The translations under genes were made by a program, and so were the position numbers. Below are positions 46,218-54,449 of a DNA stretch of 64,000 nt, one piece after another (position 1 is the first letter of the stretch; every line of letters begins with the position of its first letter). Under the pieces are notes generated by a model that was not told the DNA's origin, searched no databases, and saw nothing but the letters and a program-made list of their open reading frames with translations. The stretch comes from Dorea_D sp963559605 (GTDB lineage Bacteria > Bacillota > Clostridia > Lachnospirales > Lachnospiraceae): positions 33,354-97,353 of the forward strand of contig CAUWLL010000004.1 of NCBI GenBank assembly GCA_963559605.1, in the 5' to 3' direction.

Positions 46218-47282
46218 CTAATTGTTCTCATTAAACTTTCTGACCATATTTGCTTTAGAAGCAAGACTACCTTCTTTTGCATTTTGTGCATTTTGTTTTG
46301 ATCTTTCAATCTTAGCTTCTTTTTCCTTTTCGCTCATACCGGAAACCTGACGATTTGCAGAATCTTTAATACTTCTGGTATTTGTCTGAGCCATAGCGTT
46401 AATTCTTTCGTTTCTCTCGCTTCTCTTTGCCTGTTTTTTAGCCGCTTTGTCTTTGTTTTTCTCGATCAGATCTTCAATAGACATCTTCTTTAAGTGCTTA
46501 TTGATGAAAATCTGCTGTACAGTACGTACAAGTGCGCTGACAATCCAGTAAATACCAATACCGGTAGGAAGTGTTAATACGAAGAATACAGACATTAAAG
46601 GCATTGTCATATTCATCGTTTTCATAGTACTTGCCATCGGATTATCCGGGTCGATTCCCTGATTTGATACAGACTGTGTAAGTTTAATATTCAAATATTG
46701 TGTCGCACCGGAAATAACCGGAAGCAAAATAGCTGTTGCTATAATAACTCCTGCTGGCATTCCAAAAGAACCGCTGTCTTTTAACATCTGAACCGGAGTA
46801 ATGGTAACATCTGGAATCGTTAAAAATGTATTTACTGCCTTATTTGCAGTTTTAATAGCCGGAACATAATTTTCAATATTATAAATAACCGGATAAAGAG
46901 CAAAAAGGAACGGCATCTGAATTAACATCGGAAGACATCCGCCCATCATAGAAGTTCCATATTTATCATATACCTGCTGAATTTCTTCCTGCATCTTGAG
47001 CTGTGAAGCCTGATCTCTTTTATTTCTGTATTTTTTCTGGATTTTTTGAACTTCCGGGTTGATCACTGACATCATTTTTGAAGATCTCTGCTGGTTGATC
47101 GTCATAGGAAGCATACAAGTATATACTAAAATCGTATATATAATAATTGATAAACCAATTAATCCGGCATCTGTTGTCAGCATATTATCCAAAATGTTAT
47201 AGATGAACTCCATAACTTTACCTAATAACCAACAAATCTGCCCTACGATTGGCCAGTTTGCAGCGCTCAATAAACTTACCAT
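46218..47282 (-). CDS. yidC: Membrane protein insertase YidC/OxaA
   Basis: Inserts and folds membrane proteins alone or with SecYEG. The 354-residue Gram-positive form has an N-terminal hydrophobic segment, a helical hairpin loop (KIQKKYRNKRDQASQLKMQE), and further helices including MTMPLMSVFFVLTLPTGIGI, with the conserved hydrophilic groove Arg expected in the first long helix pair. The C-terminal tail (about 285-354) is very basic (KQAKRSERNERINAMAQ), helping ribosome contact. It lies between yidD and jag. Confidence 0.96.
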   Translation of the reverse strand: MVSLLSAANWPIVGQICWLLGKVMEFIYNILDNMLTTDAGLIGLSIIIYTILVYTCMLPMTINQQRSSKMMSVINPEVQKIQKKYRNKRDQASQLKMQEEIQQVYDKYGTSMMGGCLPMLIQMPFLFALYPVIYNIENYVPAIKTANKAVNTFLTIPDVTITPVQMLKDSGSFGMPAGVIIATAILLPVISGATQYLNIKLTQSVSNQGIDPDNPMASTMKTMNMTMPLMSVFFVLTLPTGIGIYWIVSALVRTVQQIFINKHLKKMSIEDLIEKNKDKAAKKQAKRSERNERINAMAQTNTRSIKDSANRQVSGMSEKEKEAKIERSKQNAQNAKEGSLASKANMVRKFNENN

Positions 47283-47316
47283 TTAATTTTTCCTCCATGT
47301 ACAACTACTATATTTT

Positions 47317-47529
47317 TTACGGAACAGGATCATAGCCGCCTTTTGAAAATGGATTGCATCTTAAAATCCTCCGCAATGCCAGACAACCGCCCTTCCATGC
47401 ACCGTATTTTTCAACTGCTTCTGTTGCATATACGGAACAAGTCGGATAAAACTTACAAGTTGGCGATCCTTTGAGGCTTGATATATGCTTTTGATAGAAT
47501 CTGATAAATACAAGCAGAATCTTTTTCAT
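47317..47529 (-). CDS. yidD: Membrane protein insertion efficiency factor YidD
   Basis: A 70-residue amphipathic protein with the family pattern IRFYQKHIS, CKFYPTCSVYATEAVEKYGA and RILRCNPFSKGGYDPVP. It lies 6 nt after rnpA and before yidC, its standard place. Confidence 0.96.
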   Translation of the reverse strand: MKKILLVFIRFYQKHISSLKGSPTCKFYPTCSVYATEAVEKYGAWKGGCLALRRILRCNPFSKGGYDPVP

Positions 47530-47535
47530 AATACA

Positions 47536-47877
47536 CTACCTCATATTTATTATTTTATGAAGATTTCCAAGGTGGATAAGTGCATTTACAATGTCATGAT
47601 AATTCTTTTCTTTTGCACCTACTCTTGCAATCACTACTATATCCAGTCCACACATGAAATTTTCTTCTTGCAGTCGATAACTTTCTCTGATCAATCTCGT
47701 CAATCTGTGTCGAACGACGCTATTACCTACTTTTTTACTTACTGATATTCCTACTCTGTTTCTGTCTAAATGATTGCTTCTTACAATCATAACCAGATAC
47801 TTATTGGCGTAAGATTTTCCTTCCTTATATACTGTCTGAAAATCACTGTTTTTTTTCAAGGATTCAGAATACTTCAT
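47536..47877 (-). CDS. rnpA: Ribonuclease P protein component
   Basis: The 113-residue basic subunit of RNase P, which supports 5' maturation of tRNAs. The RNR-type signature is visible as NRVGISVSKKVGNSVVRHRL followed by TRLIRESYR. It starts 51 nt after rpmH. Confidence 0.96.
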   Translation of the reverse strand: MKYSESLKKNSDFQTVYKEGKSYANKYLVMIVRSNHLDRNRVGISVSKKVGNSVVRHRLTRLIRESYRLQEENFMCGLDIVVIARVGAKEKNYHDIVNALIHLGNLHKIINMR

Positions 47878-47928
47878 TCTCTTTGATTCTCCTAATTTTT
47901 AGAGAAGAAAAGGCCACATATATGCGGC

Positions 47929-48063
47929 CTACGCTGATAATTTCTTTCTTCCTTTTGCTCTTCTTGCAGCAAGTACTTTTCTTCCACCTGCTGTGCTCAT
48001 TCTTGATCTGAAACCATGAACTTTTGCTCTTTGTCTCTTTTTTGGCTGGAATGTCATCTTCAT
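47929..48063 (-). CDS. rpmH: Ribosomal protein L34
   Basis: The 44-residue frame MKMTFQPKKRQRAKVHGFRS, then RMSTAGGRKVLAARRAKGRK and KLSA is a complete L34. A GGAGG site lies upstream of the ATG at 48063. It is the first gene of the operon running left from the origin. A longer open frame in another phase covers the same DNA and is spurious. Confidence 0.98.
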   Translation of the reverse strand: MKMTFQPKKRQRAKVHGFRSRMSTAGGRKVLAARRAKGRKKLSA

Positions 48064-48129
48064 TGATATCCACCTCCTTATATTTTCCAAGGGATAACCC
48101 TTACTTATTTCTAAAAGACATCATTTTTG

Positions 48130-48158
48130 ATTATATGCAAAAAATGCCTGTCCGTCAA
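48130..48158 (-). promoter_or_regulatory. rpmH promoter
   Basis: On the minus strand TTGACG (48158-48153) and TATAAT (48135-48130) are 17 nt apart, a near-perfect sigma-A promoter firing into rpmH-rnpA-yidD-yidC-jag. Confidence 0.85.
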
Positions 48159-48159
48159 G

Positions 48160-48326
48160 CAAAACCTATTATTTTCTCAAGTTTTTTATCCACATTTTTT
48201 CCACCAAATGTGGATAACCATGCTTTTTTCAGTGGATAAAATGTGGAAATAAAAATATTTACCGATAAAATTTAGGGAAATAAGCGAAATAATAGTTGTT
48301 ATAAAGTTATCCACAAGGATTAAAGA
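48160..48326. other. oriC, upstream DnaA-box cluster
   Basis: Consensus DnaA boxes TTATCCACA occur at 48186-48194 and 48307-48315 (plus) and TGTGGATAA at 48209-48217 (minus), with a near match AGTGGATAA at 48231-48239. The surroundings are very AT-rich. This is the rpmH-dnaA half of a Firmicutes-type bipartite origin. Confidence 0.88.
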
Positions 48327-48355
48327 TTGCTTAAATCTTAAATTTGATGTAAAAT
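48327..48355 (+). promoter_or_regulatory. dnaA promoter
   Basis: TTGCTT (48327-48332) and TAAAAT (48350-48355) are spaced by exactly 17 nt. A DnaA box ends 12 nt upstream, which would allow autoregulation. Confidence 0.65.
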
Positions 48356-48391
48356 AATAAGGAGTTTATAGAAGATTAGGAGTTTATTGTC

Positions 48392-49786
48392 ATGAATATT
48401 GTGGAAGAAAAATGGCCGGAAATTATCGAGCATCTGAGAGTAGAACATGAATTATCAAACGTATCATTTTCAACATGGATACAGCCTTTAAAAGTATATG
48501 ATGTAATCAATAACACTGTATTTATTTTAGTCAATATGAATGCAAGTGTGGAATATATTGAGAAAAAATATCTGCTTCCACTAAAAGTATGTATTGGCGA
48601 AATTACCGGAACAGAATTCGACATCGTATTTATATCTGAAGATGACGATAAATTAACCGAAATAAAAAATATGGAAATCGAAGCAAGTCAAAAGAAACGA
48701 ACCAAATCCGCTGCTGAAAAAGCAGGATTAAATCCGAAGTATACTTTTGACACTTTTGTTGTAGGGGGAAATAATAAATTTGCCCACGCTGCTTCTCTTG
48801 CAGTTGCAGAATCTCCGGGTAAAGCATATAACCCATTATTTTTATATGGAGGCGTTGGACTTGGTAAAACTCATTTGATGCATTCCATCGCACATTTTAC
48901 ATTAGAAAATAATCCCAAGAAAAAAGTTCTCTATGTAACAAGTGAAACTTTTACAAATGAATTGATTGAATCATTAAAAAATGGTAAAGCAGCCGGCAAT
49001 GAATCTTCAATGTCCAAATTCCGGGATAAGTACCGTAACAATGACGTACTTCTTATTGACGATATACAATTTATTATAGGAAAAGAAAGTACACAGGAAG
49101 AGTTCTTCCATACATTTAATCATTTACATACTCTCGGAAAGCAGATCATTATTTCCAGTGATAAACCTCCGAAGGATATTGAAACTTTAGAAGCAAGACT
49201 TCGTACCAGATTTGAATGGGGATTGATCGCGGATATATCTTCTCCCGATTATGAAACAAGAATGGCTATTTTGCAAAAGAAAATTGAAATAGACAAACTC
49301 GAAAAATATAACATTTCTGACGAAATATTGAACTATATTGCTTCTAATATAAAAACAAATATCCGAGAGCTTGAAAGTTCTTTAAATAAATTGATCGCTC
49401 TTTATAAATTGAACAATAACGAAGGAGAAATAGATATAACCTTGGCTGCAGAAGCTCTAAAGGATCTTGTTTCTTCCAAAAATAACAGAGAAGTAACACC
49501 GGACCTGATCTTGGATATTGTAGCGGAACATTTTAATATTACAATATCTGATCTGAAAAGTAATAAAAGAAATGCGGATATAGCAATTCCAAGACAGATT
49601 GCAATGTATCTGATCCGTACTTTATCAGATAAAGAGTATTCTTTAAAAGCAATCGGTATCATCCTAGGTGGAAAAGATCATTCAACTGTCAAATACGGCT
49701 ATGAAAAAATAGAATCTGAAATGAAAACAAACGAAACACTTGCCAACACCATTAATATTATTAAGAAAAAGATCAATCCGGCATAG
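48392..49786 (+). CDS. dnaA: Chromosomal replication initiator DnaA
   Basis: A 464-residue AAA+ initiator. Domain I (1-85), a Lys-rich linker, domain III with Walker A GGVGLGKTHLMHSIA and Walker B LLIDDIQFI, the sensor text LRTRFEWGLIADI and the domain IV DNA-binding helix with GGKDHSTVKYGYEKIE are all present. DnaA boxes lie on both sides of the gene. Confidence 0.98.
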   Translation: MNIVEEKWPEIIEHLRVEHELSNVSFSTWIQPLKVYDVINNTVFILVNMNASVEYIEKKYLLPLKVCIGEITGTEFDIVFISEDDDKLTEIKNMEIEASQKKRTKSAAEKAGLNPKYTFDTFVVGGNNKFAHAASLAVAESPGKAYNPLFLYGGVGLGKTHLMHSIAHFTLENNPKKKVLYVTSETFTNELIESLKNGKAAGNESSMSKFRDKYRNNDVLLIDDIQFIIGKESTQEEFFHTFNHLHTLGKQIIISSDKPPKDIETLEARLRTRFEWGLIADISSPDYETRMAILQKKIEIDKLEKYNISDEILNYIASNIKTNIRELESSLNKLIALYKLNNNEGEIDITLAAEALKDLVSSKNNREVTPDLILDIVAEHFNITISDLKSNKRNADIAIPRQIAMYLIRTLSDKEYSLKAIGIILGGKDHSTVKYGYEKIESEMKTNETLANTINIIKKKINPA

Positions 49787-50065
49787 TGTGTATAAGATGT
49801 GGACAACTTTTGTATAACCCCAAATAACTATGGGATAATTTGTTTATCATCATCAAATTTCAAAACGACGATATAACAAATCAAAGTTTTCCCCACTTCT
49901 TCCACAAGAAAATCAAACCCGTTCCACAAGGTTTTCAAATCCTCAAGTACTGATATTTAAAGGGCTGAAACGGGTTATCCTAATTATCACAAGCCCTAAT
50001 AAGAAGAATACGTAAATTATTTATAATATATATACATGTTCGCAAAACGAAAGGAGTTATACACC
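49787..50065. other. oriC, downstream DnaA-box region
   Basis: The dnaA-dnaN spacer carries TGTGGACAA (49798-49806) and several degenerate boxes such as TTCCACAAG (two copies near 49899-49930) and TTATCACAA, in AT-rich DNA. It is the probable second half of the origin with the unwinding element. It also contains the dnaN leader. Confidence 0.7.
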
Positions 50066-51175
50066 ATGAAGATCATATGTAAAAAATCAAATCTTGTAAA
50101 AGGCGTTAGTACTGTATCAAAAGCAGTTCCTTCTAAAACAACGATGCCTATATTAGAATGTATATTAATAGATGCGACTACAGATATTATCCGTTTAACT
50201 GCTAATGATATGGAACTTGGAATACAGACAGACATTGACGGTGAAATTATAGAAAGAGGTATGATCGCAATTGATGCAAAGATTTTTTCAGAGATTGTAA
50301 GAAAACTTCCGGATAATGATATTATCATAGAGACGGATGAAAATCTTCAAACAACAATTGTATGTGAAAAAGCTAAATTTGATATTTCAGGAAAACCGGG
50401 AGATGAATTTTCTTATTTACCGATCATTGAAAAAGATGATTCTATAGAAATTTCTCAGTTTACACTGAAAGAAGTCATCAGACAAACAATTTTTTCTATT
50501 GCAGACAGTGACAGTAACAAATTGATGACAGGTGAATTATTTGAGATTAAAGACAATATCTTAAGAGTCGTATCTCTTGACGGACATCGGATTTCGATCC
50601 GCAAGATAGAGCTGAAAAATGAGGTCAGCGATAGGAAGCTTGTTGTTCCAGGTAAAACTTTGATCGAGATCAGTAAGATTTTATCCGGTGAGGCAGAAAG
50701 TATTGTTCATATTTCTTACTCGAATAATCATATTGTATTTGAATTTGATAATACGATCGTTGTTTCCAGACTTATCGAAGGAGAATATTTTAAAATTGAT
50801 CAGATGTTGTCCAATGATTATGACACGAAAGTTAAGATCAATAAAAAAGAATTATTAAATTGTATTGACCGTGCAACACTTCTTGTAAAAGAAGGAGATA
50901 AAAAACCGATCATCATTCATATTGGGGATGATGTAATGGAGCTTAAGATCAAGTCACAGATTGGTTCTATGAATGAAGAAATCATGATAAATAAAGAGGG
51001 CAAAGATCTGTTAATCGGGTTTAATCCAAAATTCCTCATTGATGCACTTCGTGTCATTGACGATGAAGAAGTAACCTTGTATCTTATGAATGCAAAGGCT
51101 CCATGTTTTATCAAGGATGAAAATGAAAGCTATATTTATTTAATTTTACCGGTTAATTTTAATGCTGCGGTTTAA
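50066..51175 (+). CDS. dnaN: DNA polymerase III beta clamp
   Basis: The sliding clamp, 369 residues. The ATG at 50066 follows AAAGGAG; an in-frame start at 50036 is less likely. Three clamp domains are recognisable, with KAVPSKTTMPILECILIDAT near the N-terminus, LDGHRISIRKIEL in the middle and a C-terminus ending YLILPVNFNAAV, equivalent to the usual LPM(R)L end and its hydrophobic partner-binding cleft. Confidence 0.97.
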   Translation: MKIICKKSNLVKGVSTVSKAVPSKTTMPILECILIDATTDIIRLTANDMELGIQTDIDGEIIERGMIAIDAKIFSEIVRKLPDNDIIIETDENLQTTIVCEKAKFDISGKPGDEFSYLPIIEKDDSIEISQFTLKEVIRQTIFSIADSDSNKLMTGELFEIKDNILRVVSLDGHRISIRKIELKNEVSDRKLVVPGKTLIEISKILSGEAESIVHISYSNNHIVFEFDNTIVVSRLIEGEYFKIDQMLSNDYDTKVKINKKELLNCIDRATLLVKEGDKKPIIIHIGDDVMELKIKSQIGSMNEEIMINKEGKDLLIGFNPKFLIDALRVIDDEEVTLYLMNAKAPCFIKDENESYIYLILPVNFNAAV

Positions 51176-51188
51176 GAGGGAAATGTAA

Positions 51189-51398
51189 ATGGAAATTATT
51201 AGATTAAGAGGCGAGTTTATTAAACTCGGACAAGTATTAAAAGCAGCTGGACTTGTGGAGTCCGGTGTGGAAGCAAAGGAAGTAATTACAGAAGGTCTCG
51301 TAATGGTCAATGAAGAAACAGAAACGAGACGCGGAAGAAAATTATATGCTGGAGATATTGTAATTTTTGATGGAGAAGAGATAAGAATTGAAGATTGA
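51189..51398 (+). CDS. yaaA: S4-domain protein YaaA
   Basis: A 69-residue S4-like RNA-binding protein (LRGEFIKLGQVLKAAGLVES, then GGLVMVNEE-type text GLVMVNEETETRRGRKL) always found between dnaN and recF in Firmicutes. It starts 13 nt after dnaN and overlaps recF by 11 nt. Confidence 0.93.
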   Translation: MEIIRLRGEFIKLGQVLKAAGLVESGVEAKEVITEGLVMVNEETETRRGRKLYAGDIVIFDGEEIRIED

Positions 51399-52473
51399 GT
51401 CTTTGAAATTAAAAAATTTTAGAAATTATGATCTGTTATCTCTTAAATTTGATGAAGCTACTAATATTTTCTATGGGGATAATGCTCAGGGAAAGACAAA
51501 TATACTGGAAGCGGTATATTTGTCCGGTACGACAAAGTCCCATAGAAATGCAAAAGACAGAGATTTAATAAAGTTCGAATGCAACGAGTCACATATAGAA
51601 ACTGTAATTGAAAAAAACGGTATTAATTATCAGATTGATATGCATTTGAAGAAAAACAGTCCAAAAGGAATTGCGATCAATAAAATACCGATAAAAAAAG
51701 CAAGTGAATTATTCGGTATTATTAATATTGTTTTCTTCTCTCCTGAAGATTTGAATATTATAAAAAATGGTCCGGGAGAAAGGAGAAGATTTATTGATCT
51801 GGAATTATCTCAATTGGATAAAGTGTATTTGAATGATCTTTCTAATTATAATCGAATCATAAACCAGAGAAATCATCTATTAAAAGATATAGGATTTCAT
51901 GAAAATGCGCTGCAAACACTGGAAATATGGGACTTACAGCTGATTCAATATGGAAATAAGATCATAGAGAGAAGAACAGAATTTGTAAATCAAATAAATG
52001 AAATAATTTCTAATATACATAAAAAATTAACCGGAAATAAAGAGGATATAAGAATCGTGTATGAACCGAGTAATGGTTCTATGTCTCTTGAACAGGCGTT
52101 AAAGAAATACAAAGAGAAAGATATGAGAATAAAAAGTACGTCTGTAGGTCCTCACAGGGATGATATAGCATTTTTGATCGGAGATATAGATATTCGTAAA
52201 TACGGTTCTCAGGGACAGCAAAGAACAGCAGCTCTTTCCCTAAAATTATCGGAAATAGAACTGGTAAAACAGTTTATTCACGATACGCCTGTTCTGTTAC
52301 TTGACGATGTATTGTCTGAACTTGATAAATACAGGCAAAACTATCTGTTAGATAGTATATATGATATACAGACATTAATTACCTGTACAGGTGTTGATGA
52401 ATTTGTAAATCATCGATTTTCAATAAATAAAGTGTTTCATGTCCAAAACGGACAGGTAACAAAAGAAAATTAG
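51388..52473 (+). CDS. recF: Recombination protein RecF
   Basis: An SMC-like ATPase that helps load RecA at gaps. It begins with TTG at 51388 (GGAG 12 nt upstream), giving MKIESLKLKNFRNYDLLSLK. Walker A is GDNAQGKTNILEAV, the signature is GSQGQQRTAALSLKL and Walker B is PVLLLDDVLSELD. 361 residues. Confidence 0.96.
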   Translation: MKIESLKLKNFRNYDLLSLKFDEATNIFYGDNAQGKTNILEAVYLSGTTKSHRNAKDRDLIKFECNESHIETVIEKNGINYQIDMHLKKNSPKGIAINKIPIKKASELFGIINIVFFSPEDLNIIKNGPGERRRFIDLELSQLDKVYLNDLSNYNRIINQRNHLLKDIGFHENALQTLEIWDLQLIQYGNKIIERRTEFVNQINEIISNIHKKLTGNKEDIRIVYEPSNGSMSLEQALKKYKEKDMRIKSTSVGPHRDDIAFLIGDIDIRKYGSQGQQRTAALSLKLSEIELVKQFIHDTPVLLLDDVLSELDKYRQNYLLDSIYDIQTLITCTGVDEFVNHRFSINKVFHVQNGQVTKEN

Positions 52474-52483
52474 GAGGATTAGA

Positions 52484-54415
52484 ATGAGTACAGAAAAAGT
52501 ACAGCACGAATACGGTGCAGACGAAATCCAAATACTGGAGGGACTGGAAGCGGTAAGAAAACGTCCCGGAATGTATATAGGAAGTACGTCGTCAAGGGGA
52601 CTTCATCATCTTGTTTATGAAATTGTGGATAATGCAGTGGATGAAGCTCTGGCGGGGTTCTGTGATACAATCTTCATAACGATCAATAAAGATAATTCTG
52701 TTACTGTTGTGGATAATGGACGTGGAATACCTGTAGGAATTAATCAGAAGGCGGGAATACCTGCTGTAGAGGTTGTATTTACAATTCTTCATGCCGGAGG
52801 AAAATTCGGCGGAGGAGGCTACAAAGTATCCGGCGGACTCCATGGAGTAGGAGCGTCTGTTGTGAATGCACTTTCTAATTGGCTGGAAGTGGAGATCTAC
52901 AACGAAGGAAAAGTATACAGACAGCGTTATGAACGTGGAAAAACGATTTATAAATTAAAAGTAGCAGAAGAATGTGATCCGGATAAAACAGGAACAAAAG
53001 TAACATTTCTTCCGGACGATACGATTTTTGAAGAAACAGTTTTCGATTATGATGTATTAAAACAGCGTTTTCGTGAAATGGCTTTTTTAACAGCGGGACT
53101 TAAAATTGTCCTTCGTGATGAGAGAGAAGAAGAACCTGTAGAAAAAGAATTCCATTATGAAGGCGGTATCAGAGAGTTTGTTACTTATTTGAACAGAAGT
53201 AAAACAGCGCTTTATGAGGATGTTATCTACTGTGAAGGAAATGCGAATAATGTAGCGGTAGAAGTAGCAATGCAGCATAATGATTCCTATAGTGATAATA
53301 CGTATGGCTTTGTAAATAATATTACAACTCCGGAAGGAGGAACTCATGTTGTAGGTTTCCGTAATGCAATTACAAAGACATTTAATGATTATGCAAGAAA
53401 AAATAAATTATTAAAGGAAAATGAGCCAAATCTTTCCGGTGAGGACATCAGAGAAGGTCTTACTGCAATTATCAGCGTGAAAATTGAAGATCCTCAGTTT
53501 GAAGGACAGACAAAACAAAAACTTGGAAATAGTGAGGCAAGAGGAGCTGTTGACAGTATTGTAAGTAAGCAGTTGGAAGTCTTTTTGGAACAAAATCCTG
53601 CCGTTGCAAAATTGACGATTGAAAAATCTGTAATGGCGCAAAGAGCCAGAGAAGCAGCAAGAAAAGCCAGAGATTTAACCAGGAGAAAATCTGCTCTTGA
53701 AGGAATGTCTCTTCCGGGAAAACTTGCCGACTGTTCTGATAAAGATCCGTCCAAATGCGAAATCTACATTGTAGAGGGAGATTCTGCTGGAGGTTCTGCC
53801 AAGACAGCAAGGGATCGTGCAACACAGGCTATTTTGCCTCTTCGTGGTAAAATCCTGAATGTAGAAAAAGCACGGCTTGATAAAATCTATGCAAATAATG
53901 AAATCAAGGCAATGATCACTGCGTTTGGAACAGGAATCCATGATGACTTTGATATTTCAAAGCTTCGTTATCATAAAATCATAATCATGACGGATGCCGA
54001 TGTAGACGGAGCGCATATCAGTACGTTATTATTAACTTTCCTGTATCGTTTTATGCCGGATCTTATCAAAGAAGGATATGTTTATCTAGCGCAGCCGCCG
54101 CTTTATAAGTTAGAAAAAAATAAAAAAGTATGGTACGCTTACAATGATGAAGAGTTAGAACATATTCTTCAGGAAGTGGGACGCGATGGAAATAATAAAA
54201 TCCAGCGTTATAAAGGTCTTGGAGAAATGGACGCAGAACAGTTATGGGAGACAACTATGGATCCGGAACACAGAGTTCTTTTGAAAGTAACCATGAACGA
54301 AGAGACGACCAGTGAACTTGATCTTACATTTACAACTTTGATGGGTGATAAAGTAGAACCAAGACGTGAATTTATCGAAGAAAATGCGAAGTATGTAAAA
54401 AACTTAGATGTATAG
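52484..54415 (+). CDS. gyrB: DNA gyrase subunit B
   Basis: ATPase subunit of gyrase, 643 residues. It has the GHKL site (EIVDNAVDEALAGF, DNGRGIPVGI, GGKFGGGGYKVSGGLHGVG) and the TOPRIM motifs EGDSAGGSAK and MTDADVDGAHI. It starts 10 nt after recF and is followed by gyrA. Confidence 0.98.
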   Translation: MSTEKVQHEYGADEIQILEGLEAVRKRPGMYIGSTSSRGLHHLVYEIVDNAVDEALAGFCDTIFITINKDNSVTVVDNGRGIPVGINQKAGIPAVEVVFTILHAGGKFGGGGYKVSGGLHGVGASVVNALSNWLEVEIYNEGKVYRQRYERGKTIYKLKVAEECDPDKTGTKVTFLPDDTIFEETVFDYDVLKQRFREMAFLTAGLKIVLRDEREEEPVEKEFHYEGGIREFVTYLNRSKTALYEDVIYCEGNANNVAVEVAMQHNDSYSDNTYGFVNNITTPEGGTHVVGFRNAITKTFNDYARKNKLLKENEPNLSGEDIREGLTAIISVKIEDPQFEGQTKQKLGNSEARGAVDSIVSKQLEVFLEQNPAVAKLTIEKSVMAQRAREAARKARDLTRRKSALEGMSLPGKLADCSDKDPSKCEIYIVEGDSAGGSAKTARDRATQAILPLRGKILNVEKARLDKIYANNEIKAMITAFGTGIHDDFDISKLRYHKIIIMTDADVDGAHISTLLLTFLYRFMPDLIKEGYVYLAQPPLYKLEKNKKVWYAYNDEELEHILQEVGRDGNNKIQRYKGLGEMDAEQLWETTMDPEHRVLLKVTMNEETTSELDLTFTTLMGDKVEPRREFIEENAKYVKNLDV

Positions 54416-54449
54416 AGATGTGTGGAAAGGAGTATAAGGTAAAAACATT

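Noticed and set aside
47864..48073. Open frame of 69 codons over rpmH
   Set aside because: It is out of phase with the complete L34 protein on the same strand and lacks its own ribosome site.
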